From PBB1 sp040400875 (GTDB lineage: Bacteria; Pseudomonadota; Gammaproteobacteria; Burkholderiales; Burkholderiaceae_C), in NCBI GenBank assembly GCA_040400875.1, contig JBBAPK010000072.1, positions 1-5,059 of the forward strand: 5,059 nucleotides of DNA, given 5' to 3'. Made by a program: the position numbers and the translations under genes. How positions within the stretch are numbered: position 1 is the stretch's first letter; every line of letters begins with the position of its first letter. Positions 1-5,059 of this stretch are shown piece after piece. A model generated the notes under the pieces. That model searched no databases, was not told where the DNA came from, and was given only the letters and a program-made list of their open reading frames with translations.

Positions 1-3
1 CGC

Positions 4-326
4 GTCGCGCGCCTCTCACGAGGCGCGTGTGGATTGAAACTCGAAAAGGAGGTCGGCGTTGGTCTCAAAACCCTGTCGCGCGCCTCTCACGAGGCGCGTG
101 TGGATTGAAACTGTCCCGCCTTTGGCTCCAGACTGCACCACATAAGGTCGCGCGCCTCTCACGAGGCGCGTGTGGATTGAAACCAGCGCATAACCCCACT
201 GCGACGTCAACTCATCATGTCGCGCGCCTCTCACGAGGCGCGTGTGGATTGAAACCAGCCGGTCACAACCATGTCGGTGCCGTCCAGGCGTCGCGCGCCT
301 CTCACGAGGCGCGCGTGGATTGAAAC
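4..326 (+). CRISPR. CRISPR array, distal (trailer) end: five 37-nt repeats, four spacers
   Basis: Five copies of a 37-nt repeat, beginning GTCGCGCGCC and ending GGATTGAAAC, lie at 4-40, 75-111, 147-183, 219-255 and 290-326. The first four are identical and the fifth differs by one base. Four unrelated spacers lie between them: 41-74 (34 nt), 112-146 (35), 184-218 (35) and 256-289 (34). The repeat has a perfect 8-bp stem (repeat positions 5-12 with 17-24) and a TCAC loop. The ATTGAAAC 3' end is the usual crRNA 5' handle of this repeat class, so transcription is probably on the plus strand. The variant last repeat and the lack of further repeats mark 326 as the leader-distal end; the leader and older or newer units lie left of the window. 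The GTCGC start and TGGATTGAAAC end resemble type I-C repeats, which are usually about 32 nt. Spacer length also fits I-C, but with no cas genes visible the subtype is inference. Confidence 0.98.
290..326 (+). repeat. Variant terminal CRISPR repeat
   Basis: This last repeat differs from the other four only at repeat position 25 (window 314), where T is replaced by C. In the RNA hairpin, position 25 sits opposite G4, next to the C3-G26 pair. The change therefore turns a G-U wobble into a G-C pair and gives a 10-bp uninterrupted stem. Terminal repeats are commonly mutated because new units are added at the other end. It also makes the local sequence read GCGCGTGGATTG, closer to the usual I-C-like form. 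Confidence 0.95.
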
Positions 327-393
327 ATCGAAGAAACCCTCCACTGTCGCCTGTGCTGGCGGCGTCCGCTTTAGCGCGGCGCCATAGCTGGAC

Positions 394-735
394 TCATCTG
401 GCAGCAAACAACCTCTCATCCCACACCAAAGCCTCCAGCGCACTGGCCGTGATGTGTGCGAAATCCGGGTAGCCTGGATTGATGAGCACGTTGCCTTCGC
501 GGCGTGCCACCACCGAGGGCACCACCAGCACGGCGGTTCGCTGCTCGCGAATCCAGGTGTCGCCAAAGGCCCGGGCCAAGCGCAGATCGGCGTGGTCCCA
601 GCCGGCGGGAAGCTGGCTGGCATCGCAGCGCTCAACGGCGACCGCCTGTGCCACCGCAATCTCGACGGCCACATGGGTTCGCGGCACCCTGGTCACGCCG
701 TCTGCAAAGGCCATCACCCTTCGTTTCACCGTCAA
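394..735 (-). pseudogene. RES-domain toxin remnant, N-terminus missing
   Basis: The 113-residue frame resembles the C-terminal two thirds of RES-domain proteins, the NAD-degrading toxins of RES-Xre toxin-antitoxin pairs. Visible family features are a VEIAV strand (24-28), LPAGW (42-46), the GDTW helix region (58-61), VPS with the conserved Ser at 74, the N-x-L-I-N-P segment (82-87) followed by PDF (90-92), and a WDERLF end (105-110). Family members are usually about 145-160 residues and carry conserved Arg and Glu in an N-terminal segment, which is absent here. The first frame-compatible start is a TTG at 735, the frame is closed by TGA at 763-765, and upstream sequence turns directly into REP-like palindromes. 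No Xre-type antitoxin gene is next to it. I infer a decayed, catalytically dead fragment. A short functional protein from the TTG start is possible but unlikely. Confidence 0.72.
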
Positions 736-767
736 GTGAGTGGCCTTGTCTGCCCGGGGGATTCAAA

Positions 768-845
768 CCCTCACCCTGGCCCTCTCCCAGAGGGAGAGGG
801 GACTGAATTTGTCATCCCCCAGAGGGAGAGGGAATTTGAATGGCC
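768..845 (+). repeat. 78-bp REP unit, copy 1
   Basis: This is the first of two direct 78-bp copies (the other is 881-958). It contains the intact hairpin 780-800, the shared core GAGGGGACTGAAT, a second half-palindrome GAGGGAGAGGG and the tail AATTTGAAT. It matches copy 2 at 70 of 78 positions with no gaps. Confidence 0.85.
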
Positions 846-877
846 ATCTTCCTCAGGGAGAGGGGATTTGACGGGCC
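846..877 (+). repeat. 32-bp diverged partial REP unit
   Basis: This segment directly follows copy 1 and matches its last 32 bases (814-845) at 25 of 32 positions without gaps, including AGGGAGAGGG, ATTTGA and the final GGCC. It looks like an older tandem duplication of the copy-1 tail, placed between the two 78-bp units. Confidence 0.65.
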
Positions 878-880
878 TGA

Positions 881-958
881 CCCTCACCCTAGCCCTTTTC
901 CAGAGGGAGAGGGGACTGAATCTGTTATCTCCCAGGGGGAGAGGGAATTTGAATAGCC
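881..958 (+). repeat. 78-bp REP unit, copy 2
   Basis: This is the direct copy of 768-845. All eight differences are transitions. Two of them lie in the left arm of the hairpin (897 and 899), turning CCCTCTCCC into CCCTTTTCC. In a plus-strand RNA these become G-U wobbles, so the stem can still form. Confidence 0.85.
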
Positions 959-995
959 CTCCCCCGCCCAACGGCAGATGGGATTCGTATCTGCT

Positions 996-1031
996 CCCTC
1001 TCCCGCTCGCGGGAGAGGGCTGGGGTGAGGG
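996..1031 (-). repeat. REP palindrome in inverted orientation (right arm)
   Basis: The hairpin 996-1019 is followed by CTGGGGTGAGGG, the reverse-complement form of the CCCTCACCC...CCCTCTCCC start seen at 768 and 881. It thus faces the two direct copies. On the minus strand it is the first repeat met downstream of the DUF3313 stop codon, 73 bases away. Confidence 0.8.
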
Positions 1032-1103
1032 TGAGAGTGCATTCAGGCCCCCTGTCCCGCTCGCTGGCAGCAAGGCGTGGCTCGCAGCCCGCGCCGTTGC
1101 GGT

Positions 1104-1874
1104 TTACTGCGCCGGCTTGACGCAGTTGCTCGCCCCACGGCGCATGCACAGGCGGTAACGCAGCAGTTCGGCCCAGTACTGCTCTGCTGCGGTTACGTCG
1201 CTCCAGGCGTCGTAGGTGCTGCTTTCAAACAGGCCGACGATGGGGCGGCGGGCGCCGACTCGGCGGTCGATGCCGGCGCTGATGACTTCGCCGGTGTGCG
1301 AATCGAGCATCTTGCCTTCGATGGTCACCTGCCCCGAGAAGGGTGGCTTGCCGGTGGTTTGCGAGGTGGCCTGCATGGCAGCGGCCTTGGCTCCGGGCAG
1401 GCCCAGCGGAATGGGGATGTACGAGGCGGCCTTGGCCGAGGTGTCGGATGCCAGCGCGTCAACCACGGCGACTTCGATCAGCAGGGTGTCCGGCCCGGCC
1501 TTGTCGACCATCTGGTAGTCCTTGGCGAGTTGCTCGTGCAGCTGGTTGTACAAGCCCTGGACGATGGCGGTGGTCTGCTCCTTGGGGGTGTTTTGCAAGG
1601 GTGAATCAGTACCCGCGTACAGCTTGATGGGCTCGAGCATCACCTTGGTGTAGCGAACAAAGCTGGCCGCAGAGTCGAACTTGGGGTTGCGATACAGCAG
1701 CAGCGATTCGCCGTCCTTGCCCGCAGTCATCTTGGGGTAGATGTCCCCGAGAAAACCGACGTCGCTCAGGTTTTCAGCCAAGGGGGTTGAGCGGCCGGGT
1801 TGGGCGGTCTGTGCACAGCCAACCAGCGTGACGGCGGCTGCAGCCAGGATCAGTGAATTCAGGATGTGTTTCAT
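1104..1874 (-). CDS. DUF3313-family outer-membrane lipoprotein
   Basis: A 256-residue protein starting at the ATG at 1872-1874. Residues 1-20 form a lipoprotein signal peptide: Lys2, a hydrophobic Ala-rich core and the lipobox LVGC with Cys20 as the acylated residue. Ala at +2 predicts outer-membrane sorting. The mature part fits the DUF3313 family: GFLGDIYPKM (40-49), YRNPKF (61-66), a Y-T-K-V-M-L-E-P segment (75-82), an LLIEVAVVDA strand (131-140) and the GKMLDSHTGEV segment (187-197). Length is usual for the family. The frame continues upstream to an ATG at 1916, but that start would bury the signal peptide behind 14 extra residues, so 1874 is preferred; neither has a clear Shine-Dalgarno. 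It is the last of three consecutive minus-strand envelope genes, 68 bases after the porin stop. The family's molecular role is unknown to me; a periplasm-facing envelope lipoprotein is as far as the sequence goes. Confidence 0.9.
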   Translation of the reverse strand: MKHILNSLILAAAAVTLVGCAQTAQPGRSTPLAENLSDVGFLGDIYPKMTAGKDGESLLLYRNPKFDSAASFVRYTKVMLEPIKLYAGTDSPLQNTPKEQTTAIVQGLYNQLHEQLAKDYQMVDKAGPDTLLIEVAVVDALASDTSAKAASYIPIPLGLPGAKAAAMQATSQTTGKPPFSGQVTIEGKMLDSHTGEVISAGIDRRVGARRPIVGLFESSTYDAWSDVTAAEQYWAELLRYRLCMRRGASNCVKPAQ

Positions 1875-1942
1875 GCGGTTGTCTGTCTGAGTGTTGCCAA
1901 AGGTGGGGCCGAGCATAAATGCCCGGCTACCGACGGCGCGAC

Positions 1943-3082
1943 TCAGAACTGCAACTGCAGTCCCACCACGAACTTGTCGTTGTCGGTCGAGTTCACGCCG
2001 GGGCTGCTGACCTTGGTATTGGTGAAGGTGGCACTCACCTGGGCGTTGTAGCCATCGATGACGTAGTTCACGCCCAGATCGAACTGCTTGGTGTCGGTGT
2101 GGCTGTCTGCGTCAAACCGCTGCCAGTGCGTGAACGGCTGCATCCGCCCCCAGCCCACCTTGTGCGAGAAGATGAACGACAGGCCGGTCGAATACGCCTT
2201 GCCTTGTTCCGACATCACCACATCGTCGGTGTCGTAGTCGTACCAGGCCGCTTCCACTGCAACCGCACCCAGGCCCTGAAAGCGCTTTTCCATCAAGAAG
2301 TCGAGGTTCACGCCGGTGTAGTCGCCGCGGCCGGTGGTGGTGAGCACGCCCTTGTCCTGATAGCGGAACGCCGCGCCCACCGACAGGATGTCTTTTTCGC
2401 CGAGAAAGTTGGCGATGTTGTAGTAGCCGGGTGCCCTATCCCAGAAGTCGTACTGCAAGCGGCCCGAGTACATCAGTGAGCCGTCGTTGGTCTTGATGCC
2501 GGCGTCCTTGGCCTGCTCTTTGGTGAGCGAACCCACGCCCAAGGTGTAGCCCTTGAACGCGCCAAGCGAGTAACCCAGCCGGCCATCGGCCACGGTGCCC
2601 CAGATCACGCCGCCATCGTCACGCGCAGTGAAAATGCCGCCGTAGCCGCCGTAGCGCGATGCCACATAGGGCCAGTAGCCGCCGCCCATCGAGTAGTACG
2701 GCCCAGCCATGTTGGCGCGGTCGCTGGGAGACACCAGCCGGCCGGCCCAGATGTTGAACTCGGGCATGAACTCGAACTGCGCAAAGGCATCGAGCGTGTG
2801 ATTGAACCCGCCATCGCGCTCGGTGCTCAGCGTGGCCTTGATGTACTTGTTAAACGAGGCTCCGAACTGAAAGCGGCCACTGTCCAGATGAAAGTCGGTG
2901 GAATGGCCCGCGGTGGCCGTGCCGTTGGGCGAGTCGGCGTTGGTGTAGCTGTAGCGCAGCGCGATGCCCATGCTGAGCGACTGGTCGTCACCAAAGTCGA
3001 ATGTGTGAGCCTGTGCCGCGATCGGGCTGGCACCGAGAGCCACCGCCGCGCCCAGCCACTTGCAGATTTGCCACGCACGCAT
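1943..3082 (-). CDS. Outer-membrane beta-barrel porin (phosphate-selective porin O/P-like)
   Basis: A 379-residue protein with a clear Sec signal peptide: positive N-terminus with Lys8, hydrophobic core 10-18, and cleavage expected after AQA (23-25). The mature chain alternates amphipathic, aromatic-rich strands with Gly/Asp/Asn turns and ends VGLQLQF, with the C-terminal Phe379 recognised by the BAM machinery. The segment FNIWAGRLVSPSDRANM (109-125) followed by GPYYS (127-131) is characteristic of proteobacterial porins distantly related to OprO/OprP. A Gly/Tyr-rich stretch (132-149) may form a constriction loop. The barrel should sit in the outer membrane and pass small solutes; specificity cannot be read from sequence and phosphate should not be assumed. 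The ATG at 3080-3082 has a good Shine-Dalgarno. It lies 74 bases after the adhesin-E-like gene and 68 before the DUF3313 gene on the same strand, so co-transcription is plausible. Confidence 0.88.
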   Translation of the reverse strand: MRAWQICKWLGAAVALGASPIAAQAHTFDFGDDQSLSMGIALRYSYTNADSPNGTATAGHSTDFHLDSGRFQFGASFNKYIKATLSTERDGGFNHTLDAFAQFEFMPEFNIWAGRLVSPSDRANMAGPYYSMGGGYWPYVASRYGGYGGIFTARDDGGVIWGTVADGRLGYSLGAFKGYTLGVGSLTKEQAKDAGIKTNDGSLMYSGRLQYDFWDRAPGYYNIANFLGEKDILSVGAAFRYQDKGVLTTTGRGDYTGVNLDFLMEKRFQGLGAVAVEAAWYDYDTDDVVMSEQGKAYSTGLSFIFSHKVGWGRMQPFTHWQRFDADSHTDTKQFDLGVNYVIDGYNAQVSATFTNTKVSSPGVNSTDNDKFVVGLQLQF

Positions 3083-3086
3083 GCCG

Positions 3087-3093
3087 TCCCCTT
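3087..3093 (-). promoter_or_regulatory. Shine-Dalgarno of the porin gene
   Basis: Read on the minus strand the sequence is AAGGGGA, four bases before the ATG at 3082 (the GGGG core is within the usual spacing range). It is the only strong ribosome-binding site among the three minus-strand envelope genes. This fits the porin being the most highly translated of them and confirms its start. Confidence 0.65.
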
Positions 3094-3157
3094 GATGTGT
3101 CTTGTCCCTACGAGCTCGCGGGATGATGCCTCACTGTGGTGCACGCCCTTGTAGGGG

Positions 3158-3583
3158 TCATCTCGGCTGGACGTTGCGCCTGGATGAGCAGGCGTATCGC
3201 CACTGGGGCTCGAGCGTGGTGCCCGGGGGCACGTACTTCCAGTCTTCCACCTCATAGTCAGACATCAGCGCCTGGCCTGCGCCCATGGGCCCTGCGTAGT
3301 AGACGGCAGCTCGCGTTCTCGCAGCCTGCCCCTTGCAATCGAACTCAACCAGCGTCTTGGTCGATGACCACGACACGCTGCCCTCGCCCACCAGCAACAG
3401 CGGCTTGGCCCGGTCGACCAACACCCACATGCGCCAGCGCTGGCCCGCGCCCTGCACGCTGTCCGGGTCGACGTAGGTGACGCTCTCGCCAAACTCACCC
3501 AGCCGAAGCCACGGCGTGGCCGATGCGCTGCTGGCGATGCATGCCGACATCAGACCGGTCGCGAGGATGAGCAGGGGTTTCAT
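3158..3583 (-). CDS. Small exported protein, surface-adhesin protein E-like
   Basis: A 141-residue protein with an N-terminal export signal: Lys2, hydrophobic core 4-14, and likely signal peptidase I cleavage after ASA (20-22). The mature part matches the surface-adhesin protein E-like pattern common as small exported proteins in betaproteobacteria: W25 then GE (29-30), YVDPDSV (37-43), RMWVLVD (51-57), the VEFDC block (79-83), YYAGPMG (95-101), and W115/Y117 then VPPGT (118-122). Cys83 and Cys132 could form the disulfide that closes the domain. An alternative lipoprotein reading (LMSAC, Cys15) is weaker because Met occupies the -3 position. The family name comes from Haemophilus protein E; an adhesin role should not be assumed here, since homologues are widespread in environmental bacteria. 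No clear Shine-Dalgarno precedes the ATG at 3581-3583. It is the first gene of the minus-strand set. Confidence 0.8.
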   Translation of the reverse strand: MKPLLILATGLMSACIASSASATPWLRLGEFGESVTYVDPDSVQGAGQRWRMWVLVDRAKPLLLVGEGSVSWSSTKTLVEFDCKGQAARTRAAVYYAGPMGAGQALMSDYEVEDWKYVPPGTTLEPQWRYACSSRRNVQPR

Positions 3584-3708
3584 GAGGTGGCAAAGCTACA
3601 AACTGGTGCGCAGCTTACCCGCGCACGGCGGCACATCGATCGGCCGGCGCGGCAAGGACAATCAATGCCAACCTGGGCGCCCTGCCCGGCTTGAGACGGG
3701 ATCCAAGA
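3584..3708. promoter_or_regulatory. Divergent intergenic region, expected to hold two promoters
   Basis: This 125-bp gap lies between the divergently read adhesin-E-like gene and the nucleoside transporter, so both transcripts must start in it or within the opposing genes. I found no convincing -35/-10 pair on either strand. For the transporter a weak GGGA (3698-3701) sits seven bases before its ATG. The call is based on gene arrangement only. Confidence 0.4.
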
Positions 3709-4956
3709 ATGTCTTTCCTTCAAAGCGCCCTGGGCGTGGTGGCCCTGCTGGGCATTGCGTGGCTCGCCTCTGAGCAACGCCGCGCCATCCACTGGCGGCC
3801 GGTGTGGTCGGGCATCGTGCTGGCCATGGTGTTGGCGCTGGCCATACGCTGGGTGCCCGGTGTGAGCTCGGCGGTGGGCGCCGTCAACGGCCTGCTGGAC
3901 GCGCTGATGGATGCCACCAAGGTGGGCACGGCCATGGTCTTTGGTTACTTGGGCGGCGGTGCGCTGCCCTATGACGCCACCCATCCCGAAGCCACCTTCG
4001 TGCTGGCCACGCAGGCGCTGCCGCTGATTCTGGTGGTGTCGGCGCTGTCGGCGCTGCTGTTTCACTGGGGCGTTCTGACGCGGCTGGTGCAGGGCTTTGC
4101 GTGGGTCCTTCAGCGCACCATGGGCATCAGCGGTGCGGTGGGGGTGTCGGCGGCGGCGAATGCCTTTGTGGGCATGGTCGAAGGCCCGCTGGTGGTGCGG
4201 CCCTGGCTGGCGCGCATGAGCCGCGGCGAGTTGTTCATGACCATGAACTGCGGCATGGCCACCATCGCCGGCACGGTGCTGGTGCTTTACGCCGCCATCC
4301 TCAAGCCGGTGATGCCCGACGCGATGGCGCACCTGCTGGCCGCCTCGGTGATCGCCGTTCCGGTGGCGCTGGCGGTGGCCGCCCTCATGGTGCCGACCGA
4401 TGCCGCCGCCCAGCCCATGCCGGTGAAGTTCGAGCGCGAAGACGACAGCGCGATGGCGGCCGTGGGTCGTGGCACCACCGAGGGTTTGCAACTGCTGCTG
4501 AGCATCATCGCGATGCTGATCGTGGTGGTGGCGTTGGTCACCTTGCTCAACACCGGTCTGAAGGCACTGCCCCATGTGGGCGGCGCCCCAATTTCAGCCG
4601 AGCGGGTGATGGGTGTGCTGTTCTCGCCGCTGGCCTGGCTGTTCGGCGTGCCGTGGTCTGAGGCCGGCGTGGCCGGCGAGTTGCTGGGCAAGAAGACGGT
4701 GCTCAATGAATTCGTCGCCTACATCGACATGGCCGCGCTGCCCGATGAAGCCTTGTCGCCGCGCAGCCGCATGCTGATGACCTACGCGCTGGCCGGCTTT
4801 GCCAACTTTGGCAGCGTGGGCATCATGGTCGGCGGGCTGGCGCCGCTGCTGCCCGAAGCACGCCGCGCCGATCTGGGCGTGCTGGCCATGAAGTCGGTGT
4901 TGGCGGGCTTGCTGGCCACTTGCATCACGGCCGCGCTGGTGGGCATGCTGTACTGA
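3709..4956 (+). CDS. Concentrative nucleoside transporter (CNT / NupC family)
   Basis: A 415-residue inner-membrane protein, normal length for bacterial CNTs, which import nucleosides with Na+ or H+. The hydrophobic N-terminal pair of helices is followed by VFGYLGGGALP (78-88), the re-entrant hairpin motif GMVEGPL (155-161), a following R-P-W-L-A-R-M-S-R-G-E-L-F segment, GMATIAGTV, a second hairpin region ending LNEFVAY (332-338), and GFANFGSVG (363-371). By alignment with Vibrio cholerae CNT from memory, ribose-contacting residues are kept: E158, E334, F364, N366, S369. The usual GQTE is GMVE, so the two side chains contacting the base (Gln, Thr) are Met156 and Val157. This form is, I believe, shared by a proteobacterial subgroup, and base preference cannot be assigned. 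The frame is open from a TTG at 3691, but the ATG at 3709 is preferred. No enzyme of nucleoside catabolism is adjacent. Confidence 0.93.
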   Translation: MSFLQSALGVVALLGIAWLASEQRRAIHWRPVWSGIVLAMVLALAIRWVPGVSSAVGAVNGLLDALMDATKVGTAMVFGYLGGGALPYDATHPEATFVLATQALPLILVVSALSALLFHWGVLTRLVQGFAWVLQRTMGISGAVGVSAAANAFVGMVEGPLVVRPWLARMSRGELFMTMNCGMATIAGTVLVLYAAILKPVMPDAMAHLLAASVIAVPVALAVAALMVPTDAAAQPMPVKFEREDDSAMAAVGRGTTEGLQLLLSIIAMLIVVVALVTLLNTGLKALPHVGGAPISAERVMGVLFSPLAWLFGVPWSEAGVAGELLGKKTVLNEFVAYIDMAALPDEALSPRSRMLMTYALAGFANFGSVGIMVGGLAPLLPEARRADLGVLAMKSVLAGLLATCITAALVGMLY

Positions 4957-4974
4957 GCGCACAGCGCGCCGGGC

Positions 4975-5059
4975 TCAAAGGCGCGATTGCACGGCGTCCA
5001 TCGCCGCCAGAAATTTCGGCAGGTCGATGGGTTTGGTCAGGTACTCCAGTACGCCGGCC
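4975..5059 (-). CDS. Receiver-domain C-terminus (response regulator or hybrid histidine kinase), partial
   Basis: The minus strand carries 27 codons before a TGA at 4975-4977, reading AGVLEYLTKPIDLPKFLAAM and then seven more residues. The EYLTKPID block is the end of the fifth strand of a phosphoacceptor receiver domain. It contains the conserved Lys of the K-P motif that contacts the phosphoryl group, and the rest is the final amphipathic helix. The protein ends right after the receiver, so it is either a single-domain response regulator or a hybrid sensor kinase with a C-terminal receiver; the phosphorylated Asp and any other domain lie beyond the window. It converges on the nucleoside transporter with 18 bases between stop codons. 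Functional coupling between the two is not supported. Confidence 0.8.
   Translation of the reverse strand, partial: AGVLEYLTKPIDLPKFLAAMDAVQSRL

Larger units (their letters stand above)
768..1034. repeat. REP-like palindromic repeat cluster in the 736-1103 intergenic region
   Basis: The gene-free stretch 736-1103 is filled mainly by GC-rich palindromes built on CCCTCTCCC / GGGAGAGGG. The left end (768-788) and right end (1011-1031) are inverted copies of each other with 19 of 21 matches, so the whole block is bounded by inverted arms. Perfect local hairpins occur at 780-800 (9-bp stem, AGA loop) and 996-1019 (9-bp stem, GCTCGC between the arms, which can add a tenth pair). Internal copies are described separately. 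Such elements are widespread extragenic repeats in proteobacteria, spread by RAYT-type transposases acting in trans; no such gene is in the window. The cluster follows the DUF3313 gene and abuts the truncated RES gene. It lacks a U-tract, so it may stabilise or attenuate the minus-strand transcript rather than act as a classical terminator. Nothing else is recognisable at 1035-1103. Confidence 0.85.

Noticed and set aside
27..323. Open frames on both strands within the CRISPR array
   Set aside because: They are translations of the repeats (recurring ARLSRGACGLK on plus, SIHTRLVRGAR on minus) and are not proteins.
231..674. Minus-strand 147-residue frame running from the RES region into the array
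   Set aside because: It is in a different frame from the RES-like sequence, ends inside CRISPR repeats and shows no family features.
771..1149. Minus-strand frames in the REP cluster (about 100 and 74 residues)
   Set aside because: They read LTPALSRERE-type sequence, again a hallmark of translated REP palindromes, with no other domain or start support.
454..1158. Plus-strand 234-residue open frame across the RES remnant and REP cluster
   Set aside because: Its middle reads NPHPGPLPEGEG, the typical translation of CCCTCACCC...CCCTCTCCC palindromes, and the rest is antisense to the RES fragment and to the DUF3313 gene end.
1919..2479. Plus-strand 186-residue frame opposite the porin
   Set aside because: It is antisense to a porin with clear signal peptide and C-terminal Phe, and has no recognisable domain of its own.
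3106..3156. Short inverted repeat CCCTAC / GTAGGG between the porin and adhesin-E-like genes
   Set aside because: Only six paired bases with a 39-base loop; too weak to call a terminator or operator.
3580..4575. Minus-strand 331-residue His/Gln-rich frame
   Set aside because: It is antisense to the well-supported nucleoside transporter. The His/Gln/Arg richness is what GC-rich membrane-protein codons give on the opposite strand.
4965..4985. Possible bidirectional terminator between the transporter and the receiver gene (CGCGCC / GGCGCG, nine-base loop)
   Set aside because: The stem is only six base pairs, there is no T-tract on either side, and the right arm lies inside the receiver coding sequence. 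In such GC-rich DNA this is expected by chance.

Overview
The window is GC-rich with dense codon use. Its gene content (a DUF3313-type lipoprotein, an OprO/P-like porin, a surface-adhesin-E-like secreted protein, a CNT nucleoside transporter) fits a Gram-negative proteobacterium. My best guess is a betaproteobacterium of the Burkholderiales (Comamonadaceae-like). That placement rests on protein character and palindromic-repeat style, not on a marker gene.

Layout. Positions 4-326 hold the last five repeats and four spacers of a CRISPR array that must continue to the left; no cas gene is in view. Just past the array end, on the minus strand, is a 5'-truncated RES-domain toxin remnant (394-735). 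Positions 736-1103 have no gene and hold a cluster of REP-like GC-rich palindromes, including two 78-bp direct units, a diverged third unit and an inverted right arm.

Positions 1104-3583 hold three minus-strand genes in a row, all for envelope proteins. In transcription order they are a small secreted adhesin-E-like protein (3158-3583), an outer-membrane beta-barrel porin (1943-3082) and a DUF3313 lipoprotein (1104-1874). Gaps of 74 and 68 bases make one transcription unit plausible.

A 125-bp divergent intergenic region separates them from a plus-strand concentrative nucleoside transporter (3709-4956). The right edge cuts a convergent minus-strand gene whose visible end (4975-5059) is the C-terminus of a response-regulator receiver domain.

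Functionally, the porin and the nucleoside transporter could provide outer- and inner-membrane passage for small solutes, but nothing in the sequence ties them to the same substrate. I do not see a convincing new biological system. The points most worth checking are the 37-nt CRISPR repeat with its structure-strengthening terminal variant, the decayed toxin at the array end, the REP cluster whose copies differ only by transitions, and the altered base-recognition motif of the nucleoside transporter.
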